A stretch of 64,000 nucleotides of DNA from Anthopleura xanthogrammica. Lineage: Eukaryota > Cnidaria > Anthozoa > Actiniaria > Actiniidae. How positions within the stretch are numbered: the stretch's first letter is position 1; each line of letters begins with the position of its first letter. The stretch is taken from assembly GCA_964019055.1 (NCBI GenBank), contig OZ025211.1, positions 15,775,318-15,839,317 of the forward strand, written 5' to 3'. Shown here piece after piece: positions 48,429-60,452 of this stretch. The position numbers and the translations under genes are program-made. Under the pieces are notes generated by a model. That model was not told where the DNA came from. It worked only from the letters and a program-made list of their open reading frames with translations, and made no database searches.

Positions 48429-48475
48429 GAGACAAAGGCGGATCCAGGAATTTTTGAAAGGGGGGGGGGGGGGGC
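48429..48475 (+). mobile_element. Element end GGCGGATCCAGG plus G run, beside array 2
   Basis: 'aaaggcggatccaggaattt' followed by a G run matches the element ends at 16394, 21690 and 43755. It begins a few bases after the last minisatellite unit. Confidence 0.5.
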
Positions 48476-48845
48476 TCAACAAGCTTATCTGAGATAATGA
48501 CGTAGAAATGACGTCACGTTTACCAAACTAATCGAAATCCAATTTATAATACAATTTTGATATTTTTTTGCCGTATCTGACGTTGCACGATGTTTTTTTA
48601 AAGGATCGAGACCTTGCTCGATATTTTTTTGGGATTTAACTCACCGCCTCCCGCCCCCTCATCAAATTGATGGGAACTGAGAGAATACAGGGAAAAATAC
48701 ATTGAAAAACTTTATCGCAGAAAACAAACAAACAAACAAAAAAACAAATTCAGCTACAATTGATGAGAACTGAGAGAATACCAAAAAAAAAAAGTATTAA
48801 AAATAAAGAAAATTTATTCCATTTTATATGGGATAAATAGAGGAT

Positions 48846-48979
48846 ATTACATGGGCGCGCGGAGATACGAATTTTATCTTCCAATGTTGATGATATCTCT
48901 CACGAGTGAGCGCAGCGAATGAGTAAGAGATCATCAACACGAGAAGATAAAATTCGTATCTCCAAGCGCCTATGTAATG
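48846..48979. mobile_element. Foldback element, ATTACATGGGCGC ends
   Basis: ATTACATGGGCGCGCGGAGA and, inward, TACGAATTTTATCTTC and TGTTGATGATATCTCT pair with the right half ending GCGCCTATGTAAT. The loop is around GAGTGAGCGCAGCGAATGAG. Confidence 0.75.
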
Positions 48980-49239
48980 TTCGGTTTATTATATAAATAG
49001 CGATGGAATATCCAAGACATATATATAGACTTCGACTTCTTATTATTATTCAAACATTGCCAACATTTTGTCAGTGATGAATAGAAAAATCATGAATAAT
49101 AAAGTGATTCATAATTATAGAATTAACCTCGCTAAATAATAACAAGAAACACAGTTAATAAATCTGAACATACGTAAACAAACTCAGGTGGATTCTTGGC
49201 TCACTGTGATATCACTTTCCATAATATCAGCTTACTTAT

Positions 49240-49647
49240 CGCCGTTTCTTGTGTAGCGATTCAAACTCAGTACCGGTTGTAGTCTTTCCACGTCTTTGTT
49301 CTTGCAGCCACTATGAATTCGCTTAGATAAAGCCGGGTTAAGTTCACTTGGTGTAATGTTTTCAATTTCTCTGTCTTCTTTACGCTCTTCCTGAATTAAT
49401 TTCTAGTCATTTCTTGAAGAATTTTAGGTCGTAATAGGTTTTTCGTTTTGGTATTTTCTTCTGTTATTTTCTCATTCAAGTAAGCTTAACTCATCACCTA
49501 CATTATCAATGAGTGTGATAAACCTTCTTCACTTTGCTTCCTCTCTTTTTCTACTATTTTTGATGATAAAAACTTAACATAAAGGCAGGAAAAAAGTTCA
49601 AAAATATCATCAAATTTCTCGTTTGTCGACGATGTGGGAGCTGCCAT
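49240..49647 (-). pseudogene. Degenerate ORF, possibly a Crypton-type (tyrosine recombinase) remnant
   Basis: On the minus strand an ATG at 49647 opens MAAPTSSTNEKFDDIFELFS and stops at 49498. Past stops, sequence resembling the N-terminal part of Crypton-derived proteins (SELNPALSKRIHSGCKNKD) follows to about 49240. The resemblance is faint and from memory of the family pattern, and several frames are needed, so it would be a decayed copy. Confidence 0.3.
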
Positions 49648-49959
49648 TCTGATCTGAGAAACGGCACTCGAAGACCTCAATGTGTGATTGGTTGATAGCA
49701 AAATAGTCATGGCAACGGTGATATCTTCACACGTGCAGGATATCATATCTTCACTGTGTAGAATGTACGAAGTTTTAGACACAGGATATATCCTGGTATT
49801 TCATCGATATCTATATAATACACTTGATTTAGGAACATCATTATTCAGGATTGGTATACGAGGCAGATTCTGTCTTTCATACCAATTCTTTATACAATTT
49901 GGATCATGATAACGTACTGCAACAGGATAAGGGCCTTTCGTTTACTGATTTCAATATAT

Positions 49960-49965
49960 TTTATT
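49960..49965 (-). terminator. Poly(A) signal of the Ig receptor gene
   Basis: AATAAA on the minus strand about 170 nt downstream of the stop codon at 50133-50135. Confidence 0.45.
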
Positions 49966-50132
49966 CAGTAGCATAAGCAAATACATCTAAAGTTATCGAG
50001 GGAAATTATAAATAGAAATTTAGTCGATGTTGATGTTGATCAAAAGCGAAAACAGTATTGCAGCCCATGGTCACGAATGAATAGTACCGAACCTAAAACA
50101 TGACAAACCAATGACATTTTGTTTGAGATTTT

Positions 50133-53100
50133 TTACTTTTTGTCTCCAATATTTGTAAACAGGTGTAGTTTCTGATAGTCAGAACTTTGTGGGTTATTTA
50201 CAAAGTTTAATTCTTCGTATTTTCGGAGAGGCAAGGGAGGTTCTACTCGTCTAACACCGTCCCCTAGAGTCCTGTTAAGAGCCTGGTATCCTTGTATGCT
50301 CGACAATAAAGCATCAGTATTTAAAAGCTCTTGATAATCATGATGAGTCTGCGAAAGTTGAACGTCACATTCACTTGTTCCTTGTGCTGCATTTCCAGTA
50401 TCGAAGGATGACTCCGATTTTTCTGATATTCTTTCGTAGTCTTCGTTTGGCGATATATTTGAAGTATTTTCGGTTAAAACATCGTCTGCAGTAGAATTAT
50501 CCACTGCTGTTAGAGCAACTGGGCATGCGTCCTGAAATTTATATAAAATATGATTTCCAAATAAGAAAACTGTGTGAAGCTAAGGAAGGGGAGGTAAGGA
50601 AGAAATTAAGGAAGGAAAAAGAAGGGAAGAAGGAAGGAAATAAGGATGGGAGAGAAGAAGGCTAGAAGGAAAAGAGACAACAAGGACGGAACGATAGATC
50701 AGGAAATATATATATATGAAGAATATCTTAATAAAAGGGGTCTTAAGGGTGAAATGGGCGTGGTCTTTTTTTGGTCGAAAAAATTGGCAAGCTGATAATT
50801 CAAACACGGCTCAAGAAATGGCTTGAATGCTAAATCGTGACATCAAATGGGTCTTAGTCAATAAGACCCATTTTGAGTAAATATTCTTCATATATATATA
50901 TATATCTGGATGTGTCTATTCTGACGGTAAAGTGCTCAATACATTGACATGTAGAGCGTTATAGATTATGGATTGTAGATAGATCAAAGACAAGACATAA
51001 CTTTTGCTGTTACTCGGAGTTTCACGCTTACGCGATCTTCTTGTTATATATATATATATATATAACAATAAATAAATATATGGCAACTCTTTGATTAAAA
51101 GCAAAAATAGCAATGCAAATATCATCATCATACCTCATTTGCTGTTCTAGCCACAACTGGACGGGAAAATCTGTTGGAGAAAAAAAAAGACAAATATAAC
51201 GGACAGTTGATTCTTAAATATTACTGACATTTCTTATAATTGTTCTAGAACAGTATTACTAAGTGGATAAACACTAGAGAAAAACGTTTGCGCATGCTTG
51301 CCTTTCAGCACGCTTTCCAAGAATTTACAAGAGTCTTGTAAATAAACGCTTGTTTTCTCCGAGTATACAAAATATTTCGCGGGTATACTTTTGTGAGACC
51401 AAGATACTGTATTAATAAAGACAATATGAAAGAATTAGCCTTAAGTTTCAAGAACTGACTTTAAGTTTTGGCATTTTGTAAAGACTATTCTTCAGGCAAG
51501 TGTAAAAGTCAAATTTGCATATTTCTACTATAGCACAAAGACGCTTTTGACTAATTTGCATACGGACTTAGAGCATGCGCAGACGTTTTTCAAGCGTGTC
51601 AAGTGGATATGGTTTAGGCTTAGACTGTTCCAGTTGGCATTATCTTTTATTGTTTGAGTAAAGCTGAAATGTTTTTACTCCTGTTCAAAGTCACATAAAT
51701 ACATCACCTTGTACTCTCTTCTGTCTTATCTGCAACTAAAACATACAACCACGTTATCCAGCAATAAAAGCAACATTGATGTAACAAGATTAAGGTTACT
51801 GGAGACCTTCGCGGGTAAAATGTAAAAAAATCTATTTCACTAATTAAAAGTTTCTACATTAATATTTCTTTTTGAACAATTTTTTTTTAAATGTTTAAAA
51901 GTCCTCACACCCTTTTGTAGTTTATCTTTCACTAATTCACACAGTGAATTTTTTTATCAATTCGCGCTAACGCCATGTCTATTAATTCACATCTACGGAA
52001 CGTACCCGATTCGCGTTTAAGGCCCCGGCATCGTTTTAGATTCAAAAATTGCGTTCAAAAATTTTATTTTTCGTAATCTGTATCATATCATATGATATGA
52101 TAAGTTTTGCGTAGAGAGAGTTTTAAACGAAGCATACCCCTGAAGGTCTCCAGTAACCTTAAAAGTGATACAAAGGGCAAGTAAAAACAACAACAAACTA
52201 CACATTCAAGAAAAAAAGCATATATTTACCTTTAAAAGAGTTTCTTGCGCATTTGACGAAATAAATATATGCTATAAGGACGACATTGATTATGAATAAA
52301 ACGCACGTTATCGACAGATTGATAAGTGCAAAAGTTTTTCCTGTACAATAACGAGAACAAAATATGTAAATAATTCACTTTTCTTAAACTAACAACAAAA
52401 GTTGAAAAACTGAAAAACTCCAATAACATTGATATTGTGTATTATTGGGGATATATTTCCAACACTCAAATCAGTTCTAAATTAGCCAATTTTTTTACTT
52501 ATTTTTTTTTTATGGGGTTTGTGATAAGCTAGGCTTACCTTGATAAAAAGTGTTCGACGAAGGCGGTGTGCATTCATGGTTAGGTGTTGTTTGCAATGAT
52601 GCCAAGGTTGGGGTGACTAAAAGAAAGAAAGAAAACGAAATAATTGTCGCTTTTTCATGCTTTATTTCACGATACCTGATAGAAAGATAATAGCTGTTAA
52701 CAGGTTCTCTCGGCAAAAAAGGTAAAACGAGGTGGTAAATTCTTAAAGAAGAATCTTCTCCTTCCCCTCGTTTCTAATCTCCTTCCACCCTTTCCTCGAG
52801 AACCCGTAAACATGCTAGATAGCACGAAGATTGTGGGGAAGATACTGCTATCGCCGTGCTGTAAAATTAAAATCTGCTAAATTTTATAAACTTGCTTCGT
52901 CTTACATATTAAAATGATGTTTAACAGATGTTCGTTCATCAAATCCAACTTTATATTCTATTTTATCAGTGTCAGTATTAAGATTAGCTTACTACTGCTT
53001 TTTGTTTTCACATCACGTTTCGAGGTCATGGTAAAATCTTTTTCTAACACTGTTATTGTTGTTGGACGTTCTGGCAAAAAAACAAGTGAAACTGTGTCAG

Positions 53101-55230
53101 TTAATAGAACAGGTTTAGCTTCAAAAACAAAATATTAATCATAAAGGTTAAAAAAAAGTATAACAAAAATACAAGCATAAAGAAATCCATTTTTATAGTA
53201 AACAAGATGGACATATCTTTATCTTAGCCACTGATACAAACAAATCAATATTACCCTTACTTATTTGGGTAATGTTGATGTAACCCACTTGCCAGCCCAC
53301 TGCATTTGTTGCGTTGCACTTGTAGACTCCATATAAGCCAACGTTGCTATCTGGTATTTCGAGAACCATTCTGCTGCCACCAGTTATATCTGTGACCCCA
53401 GATTCAACTTGAATCCCGCTGGGATAATACCACTTGATTAAGGGGTGTGGCTGTCCACTTGCTACACAAAGTACGATGATTTTCTCGTCGACAGTCCAGT
53501 TTAGAAGCGTTATATGAGGTTTGTCTGGGAGAGAGGGAAATTATAAAGTAAAAAGAATATTTGAATGGCGCAAGTGTCGCAAATTAAAGAATCAAAATCT
53601 CGCTGATGTACGCATTTTGGGGGAAAATAATAAAATAATAAAATAAAATAACTCATAAATAACAATTAATAAGAAAACAACTATTCCTGATATTATCCCG
53701 GAATCTTTCGCCATAGTTTAGGTAAAAACAGTTGCATGGAAATAGCAAGCTGGTCATGACAATTAGGTTTGCACAAATGCTATAACATACTTAGCTTACA
53801 TTTCAATCATTTATTATGTTCGTGCGTAATGATTAAAAGCTCGAGTAAAAGTATTTTCGAATATTATTAGTTGATTATATTGCTTTTATACGTTACACCA
53901 TATAGTGACTTGGGTTTTCATTTCCACGGGATACTCATTTGGGTTGTTGGTTGCCTGACACTGATACGTCCCATTTTGATGTCTTGTGATGTTCTGTATG
54001 ATAAGGTCAGCGTAACCTACTCCTTGACTTTTGATGTCCTTAGCTTTGTCTTTCAGTAACACCCAAGTAATGTTTGGTGTGGGAGTTCCACTTGCAGAAC
54101 AACTGATACGCAGATCTCTACCCTCTAGTACTAAATTGTTTGCTTTCAGTTGATTGGTGAATTTTGGCTGTGCTGGTGTTAAAAAAAATACAGTCATAGT
54201 ATGTTGCCATTTTCTGCGCTATATGTGGTCACCTGCTTCGATAGGTCAGTAGTTTAGTTAATCTCTACTCGTACTGGTTTGCTTCTATCAACTTTCCTTC
54301 AGAAGGCGACTATGGAAGCAAGGAGTAAAGTCCACGTTGTCTGATTGGTGGGATATAAGCTAATTCGTAACTTCGTATACCATAAATATCAACAAAGCTA
54401 CAGTAAAAACCCGCATGAAAAAACCGCGACTATTTTCCCAAGTCAGGCTGGACGAGGTTCTAAAAACGTTTTTAATTTACGAGCCAAAAACAATTGTAAC
54501 TGATATATAATTGTTTTTTTTTTAGTTAGTGAATTAATGACCCTGAAAGGTCTTTCATTCACACCGGCAGTAACACTAACAATATCCCCAATGACCATCA
54601 GAACATGCTTTCTACATGTTTGTTAACGCTTTCTACTTTTCACGTTTCAAAGTAACGATCCTAAAAGACTTACTGGTAACAAGAAGTTGAATTTTACTTG
54701 TTATTTTGCGTGTAGTCTTCAAAAGTAAAACCATCTCGTAGAACCCACTGTCATTAGTAGTGACATTCGAGATGACCAGAGTAGCAGTGGATTCTTTATT
54801 TACTCGAACAGTAGGATTTAAAAGTCTGGAAGGGCATGTCCTGTAAGTTATAATCCATCCCCAGTCTCGTAAGGAATTGTCATATCCAATGATAACAGCT
54901 GTACCATTAGCATAATATTTCCATGTAGGCGAGAATAGCTGAAACTCTTCCTTCCTGTTATCTACAGTGTAATCCCAAATAAACCTGGCAGTTCCTCCAC
55001 TGGGTATGTACAAAGGATTCGGTGGAACTTGGATGAATCGGGCTTTACCTTTATTAATGATGAAAAATATATCACTCTTTGTAGCAACTGCCAAGAAAAT
55101 CACAATGTACAAAAGAAAAACAAATAGTGAAATTATAATAAACAGAAATCACAAAACCTTGGACACAATTTCCAATTGCCGACACGAGGATCAGATAATA
55201 GAGAAGTTGGTGTTGCTTTGAGAACTTCAT
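50133..55230 (-). CDS. Alr-like Ig-superfamily receptor with five YxxL/I tail motifs (557 aa)
   Basis: Nine exons on the minus strand: 55230-55158, 55087-54674, 54172-53897, 53524-53261, 52616-52539, 52340-52230, 51729-51708, 51170-51134 and 50531-50133 (1674 nt, no frame break). Exon 1 encodes a signal peptide (MKFSKQHQLLYYLILVSA). Exon 2 is a V-like domain with DSGFYE but no canonical B/F-strand cysteines; its one Cys is in TCPSR. Exons 3 and 4 are I-set domains (ISCSASG...YQCQA; VLCVASG...YKCNA). Exon 5 is a Ser/Thr/Pro stalk; exon 6 the TM helix (about 373-397) and a basic stop-transfer. Exons 7-9 are the tail with YERI, YQEL, YQAL, YEEL and YQKL at Y457, Y491, Y507, Y530 and Y544, plus PPLPLR as a possible SH3 ligand. 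This plan resembles Hydractinia Alr allorecognition proteins; ligand and orthology are unknown. AATAAA lies about 170 nt past the stop. Confidence 0.85.
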
Positions 55231-55918
55231 CTTCAATACTGTAATATAGCCCGTCTTGCAGTGAGACAGATTTGTAACGGCATGATAATTAAATGTTAGA
55301 AAGCACAGGAAAAAAGCGAAACTGTATTCTTTTCGCTTTCTGTGATATACGAAAACTGAGCCATCTCAATATGAAACTTTTTGGGGGATTTCCCCGATGT
55401 TACGAAAAGTATATTATGTTTAAAGTAAATATTTTTTGCAGTCCTCATTTTGTCTCCCATTTTGGTCCACGTCTGCCCTCGTCTGCCCTTTGCTGTTTAT
55501 CTATTAATTATTCTCTTATGCCATCAGCTTAGAAGTTCCATCTGACTAATTGGGCGATGAAACAAACTCAGTAAGGACTTATTTCAAAAGGAACATATCT
55601 GTCTATCATACCAATCCTGAATAATATTTGGATCATGATAGCGTACTTGCACACGATTTCTTTTCCAGCACAGGATAGGTCCTTTCATTTACTGATTTCA
55701 ATATATTTCAATATATTCAATATAGTAGCTAACGTAAATACATATTTACATGATTAGTACATTCATCTCAGTTAAGTGTTTGGAGGAGATTATAAATAGA
55801 AATTTAGTCGTTGTTGATGTTGATCAAAAGCGAAAACAGTACACTACACCCCATGGTCACGAATGAATACCACCGAAACTAAAACATGACAAACCAATGA
55901 CATTTTGTTTGAGGTTTT

Positions 55919-57287
55919 TTACTTTTTGTCTCCAATATTTGTAAACAGATGTAGTTTCTGATAGTCAGAACTTTGTGGGTTATTTACAAAGTTTAATTCT
56001 TCGTATTTTCGGAGAGGCAAGGGAGGTTCTACTCGTCTAACACTGTCCCCTAGAGTCCTGTTTAGTGCTTGGTAGCTTTGTATGCTCGACAATAAAGCAT
56101 CAGTATTTAAAAGCTCTTGATAATTATGGTGAGTTTGTGAAAGTTGAACGTCACATTCACTTGTCCCTTGTGCTGAATTCCCGGAAGCCGAGGATGGCTC
56201 AGATTTTTCTGATATTCTTTCGTAGTCTTCGTTTGGCGATATCTTTGATGCATTTTCGGCTAAAACATCATTCGTAGTAGAATTCTCAACTGCTGTTAGA
56301 GCAATTGGTCCCTGATATTTATGTAAAACATGATTTGCAAAATAATAAAAATATGAAGCTAAAGAATTGGAGGAAGGAGGGAGGAAGAAGGAAGAATTAA
56401 AGGAAAAGAGGGAAGTAAGGAAGGATAGAAGGAAAGGAGTAAACAAGGACGGAACGATAGATATATTTATTTTTAATTTCGAAGAAAATTACTTTCTCTA
56501 ATTATTCTAGAACACTGAGTATTTCTAAGTGAATATCGTTTAGGTTTAGGCTGTTCCAGTTGGCATTATCGTTTATTACTTTAGCAAAGCCAAATAGCCA
56601 AGTGCTTTTTGTTTTTACTCCTATCGAGAGTCTAAATACATCACCTTGTAATCTCTTTCCTGTCATCTGCAAATAAAACATACCGCCACATCAATACAGA
56701 AGCAATTGTAGAATCACATTTTTCATTGATGTAAAAGAGGAAAACAGCGTTAAAAAGCACAAGTAAATGAAAACAAATACAGATAAACAATAATGCATAC
56801 TTACCTTTAAAAGAGTTTCTTTTACATTTGGTGTAAATATTATACGTTATGAGGACGACAATGATTATGAGTGAAACGCACGTTATCGACAGATTGATAA
56901 TTGCAAAGGTTTTCCCTGTGCCATAACGAAAAAAAAAATCAGAAATATGGATGGAAATGAATCTTCATTTTTTTTCTTACAAAATTAACAATATACATTT
57001 AAAAATAATGAGGGATTGAATAAATTAATACCAATAGTATTGTGTGTTATTGCAGCTATATTTCCATAACTCATTTGTTTTGTTCCGATAAATACTAGTG
57101 TTGATATCCTTGTTGCTATAAGTGCGAGGCAAAACGTAGGCTAAATTCTTGATACGCAGCGCATATAGATTTTTTGTGTGATGGGTCTCGTGACATGCTA
57201 AGAGTTTACCTTGATAAAAAGTGTTCGATGAAGACAGTGCGTGATTATGGTTAGATGTTGTTTGCAATGATGCCAAGGTTGGGGTGA
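55919..57287 (-). pseudogene. Truncated tandem copy of the Ig receptor (stalk, TM and tail only)
   Basis: Exons matching the 3' part of the neighbouring receptor: stalk 57287-57210, TM 56915-56805, 22-nt exon 56666-56645 and tail 56311-55919. Each is intact and keeps phase locally; the tail retains all five YxxL/I motifs. No Ig exons or signal peptide are found upstream: similarity to the complete gene stops near 57400. The counterpart of the 37-nt exon (51170-51134) is missing. Joining the 22-nt exon to the tail, or skipping it, puts the tail out of frame with an early stop. It is therefore probably a pseudogene, unless an unrecognised exon restores the phase. Flanking similarity runs from about 55590, matching copy 1 from about 49860. 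Confidence 0.75.
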
Positions 57288-57904
57288 CTAAAAGAAAGAA
57301 ATGGTGCTTTTCATACTTTATCTCATGATATCTAAGAGAAAGATAATAATAGGTTCTCCAAAGAAGGTGAAATAAGGTGGTGAAGGAGAAAAGAAGAAAC
57401 TTCCCATTCACATTGAGCCAATCAACTTCCAATCTACACCAATAATTATTATTTATTTCACCCTATTCGGCCTGGAGGCGGGACGATTGTGCCCGATCAG
57501 ACTTTGATGCTGGATAGCTTCATTAAGAGATTTTTGATTGTGATAGTGTAACAATCAGATAACTATCAAAGTTTCAATCACAACAGTTTGTTCAACGGTA
57601 GGTTTTCTTGATTTTTTTAAAATATACTTAAAACACTTTTTTCAAGGAAAATGGAAAATGTTTGTGGTATTTTTAAATGTATTTATCAGATATAAGTGAT
57701 GTACATTGATCTTCTTTATTTGAGGACTACGTAAGGAATGGCCATTAAGCCAATGTTGCGTAACCTAAATTGGCCAAAATCAATAGAGTATTATTTCTGT
57801 GAACAAAAAAGTGATTACGAGACATTTGACTAGACAGCTCATACAATTAAAGAATTTATTTAAAAGTATGTATATACATTTTTTTCAGTCAATTGTATTG
57901 GTTT

Positions 57905-58378
57905 CTTGGATTCATACAATACGCGTCTTCTTGCACTGCACTGACTCCCAGTCTTAAAAGGAATTATTTTCAAGATCCTCCTTTTGACCTATAAATACCT
58001 TCAAGTACCTTCACGACCTCGCTCGTGATTATCTCACTGACTTCCTCAAGTTGTACCAGCCTGGCCGGCCCCTGCGGTATTCTTCCAAATTTCTTGTCCA
58101 TATTCCTAAATCATTAACTCCTACATTTGGTAACAGAAGCTTTGCTCTAGCTGCACCTGTACTTTGGAATAATCTGCCTGATGCTGTAAAGTACTCTAAC
58201 TCTGTTCCTGTCTTTAAATCTGCACTCAAGTCTTTCCTTTTTAACAGGAGTTTTTGAACTATTTTATTTATTTACTTATCGCAACCGCTGTCTGCCTGTG
58301 TCTGCTAAAAGCATCGAGACTTTTGTTAGATGCGTTTTCAAGAATTCTATATTATTATTATTATTATTATTATCATCA

Positions 58379-58411
<33 letters not shown>
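57905..58411 (+). mobile_element. Non-LTR retrotransposon 3' end (RT C-terminal remnant) with ATT tail
   Basis: The translation contains LYQPGRPLRYSSKF and RSFALAAPVLWNNLPDAVKY...FKSALKSFLF, the pattern seen at the C-terminus of many animal LINE reverse transcriptases. Upstream LALHWLPVLKGIIFKILLLT is in another frame, apparently displaced by a 10-bp repeat (taccttcaag). The copy is 5'-truncated and ends in an (ATT)n tail at 58348-58411. Strand plus; dead. Confidence 0.75.
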
Positions 58412-58413
<2 letters not shown>

Positions 58414-59193
58414 TGCGGCGCATTGGAATAATGGGGTATAATGCGTGAACAATGAATTCCTGATCACCCTAAACCTTTATCATAAAGTCACGTGTCTTTT
58501 TCGGAAATATCGCATAAAACAGTGCTCAAAATAAATTTTAATTTGCAACAAGATATTTGTATTACAACATAGACTAAATTACTAAGTTATCAAATCAGTA
58601 ATTATTAAATCCTGGTATTACAGCATTGTATAAATTTGAACTAAATTATCTGAAATACTTTCCAAAGTTATCTCGTTGGTTTTGCCATTCCGAAAAGATT
58701 TTAAGAGCGATTGACCGTACAGAGTAACGGTCACCTACGCCATGAAGAATAGAAAAATCGAAAATTTTCAAAACTTGTCAAAAGAATGCCCTTACAGCCC
58801 TGATTACGAATATCTAAGTTTTAGATTCTCCGATCTTTTTTGGCGTGTTATCGAATATTTTATGATTTGACTTCCGTCGACCCATTTTATCGGCTCGAGA
58901 AGGCCGATATTCAACAGCTCTATAAGACTACTAAACAAATATGAAACTTAGTCTATACTCATTTTCTCAATAAAGAGTTTTAGTAAATTCTTAATGCACT
59001 ATAGTACTTTATATATATATTTTGATTCATATACTATTAGTTTATATATTTATTTACCATTCTTAATATGCAATATGAATACTATATAACATAGTTAGTC
59101 TTTAATATATAATATGTACATTATTTAGATATGCTTTATTTTATCCACAAAATTGCAATTCACTGGCCACGGTGCGAATATATAGTAATAAAA
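58412..59193. other. No gene seen
   Basis: AT-rich sequence without recognisable coding similarity or strong repeats. Confidence 0.5.

Positions 59194-59250
<57 letters not shown>
59194..59250. repeat. (ATT)n microsatellite at the duplication edge
   Basis: About 18 ATT units end directly at the left border of duplicated block copy 2. Confidence 0.9.
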
Positions 59251-59371
59251 GAAACACAATCCAGCTCACATTAGAAACCCGCCGATTGGTCCACGTCATA
59301 ACTGTCTGCCAAAGGGCAGGAAGCTAAATATCACGTTGGTTTTGAGATAAGCAAGATGTGGATGGACAAGC

Positions 59372-59570
59372 CTATCCTACATTGTGAAACACATGGCCAA
59401 ACCATGTTTAATAAGAATACAGTATATCTGATCTAAGCGGAAGATCTACGGCCCAGTAAACAGCCCCCCTATCCTAGCCTATCCTACATTGCGTAACACA
59501 TGGCCAAACCATGTTTAATAAAATTACAGTATATCTGATCTAAGAAGATCTACGGCCCAGTAAAACAGAA
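59372..59570 (+). repeat. Two tandem copies of about 100 bp
   Basis: 'cctatcctacattg', 'aacacatggccaaaccatgt' and 'agatctacggcccagtaaa' occur twice in a row here but once in block copy 1 (25225-25320). Confidence 0.8.
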
Positions 59571-60452
59571 ATGTTAATGTAAAAAGAACAGGACAAGGTA
59601 TACGTAGGATCTATAAAAGATCTAATCAGCTCACAGAGAAAATCACGAAATATAAGTAAAAATAAATAAGAATAAAAATGCAGCTTTCTCAGTGAGTTGA
59701 AAGTTATGAAATTCTAAATTTCAATTTTAACCTATTAAGCCTATTTTTATCCCGATGAGATATGATGAGCATACATACCCGATACTTTTACCCTGGATCC
59801 CCCCCCCCCCCCCCTCCTATCTTCTATCGCAAATGGCTGCGATAAACTTTGTTTAGATAGGTATATATACCCGTGCACTGGCTGGGCTGGAAAAAATATT
59901 TAAGATATAATGCTCTCGCTGATTGGCTGGGTACCGTGTTCAATGGTGAGGTAAGGCTGCTGTGTTTGTGGGGAGGGTCACGATTTTTTAGCACCTATTT
60001 GCGGAGGTTCAGGGACTTTTTAGCCTATTTTGAGGGAAATCGCATTTCCGAGGGTCTCAATTTCAAAAAGTTTCAAGGGGAATTCCCCTCAACAAAAGCT
60101 CCTGCTTTTGGCTGTCATTATCCCCCTCCCATCACACTCACTCTCCACGGTCCCACTACAAGATATGGAAGGACATGTAGAACTTGGAGGAGAAAAATCT
60201 ACTCATTTTGGAAATTTTTTAAGGCAAGACGGTAAGTACACTTTAGTTATTTTATATATCCGAAGCTTTATTTCCAAACTCTTAGCAAAATCTACAAAAT
60301 CCTGGCAAAATCTTTTCACTACATACATTCTCTTAAAGTTGATAGTCTGGGTTACCTGTGGTTTATGTTAGTTAAGTTCAACTGGGCTTCCTGTGGTGAA
60401 TAGCACAGAATCGAGGGTGTTTTATTTCCTGTTTCTAAATCCTCACTAAAAC

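Noticed and set aside
47145..48497. 450-aa and 446-aa open frames over the minisatellite
   Set aside because: They are translations of a 20-bp tandem repeat lacking stops; overlapping frames give the same repetitive peptide, and there is no independent coding signal.
49498..49782. Intact 94-aa protein-coding gene
   Set aside because: No partner exons, stops soon after, and it looks like a decayed mobile-element frame; recorded only as a low-confidence remnant.
52914..53138. 74-aa plus-strand frame
   Set aside because: Lies in an intron antisense to the Ig receptor, with no similarity and low complexity.
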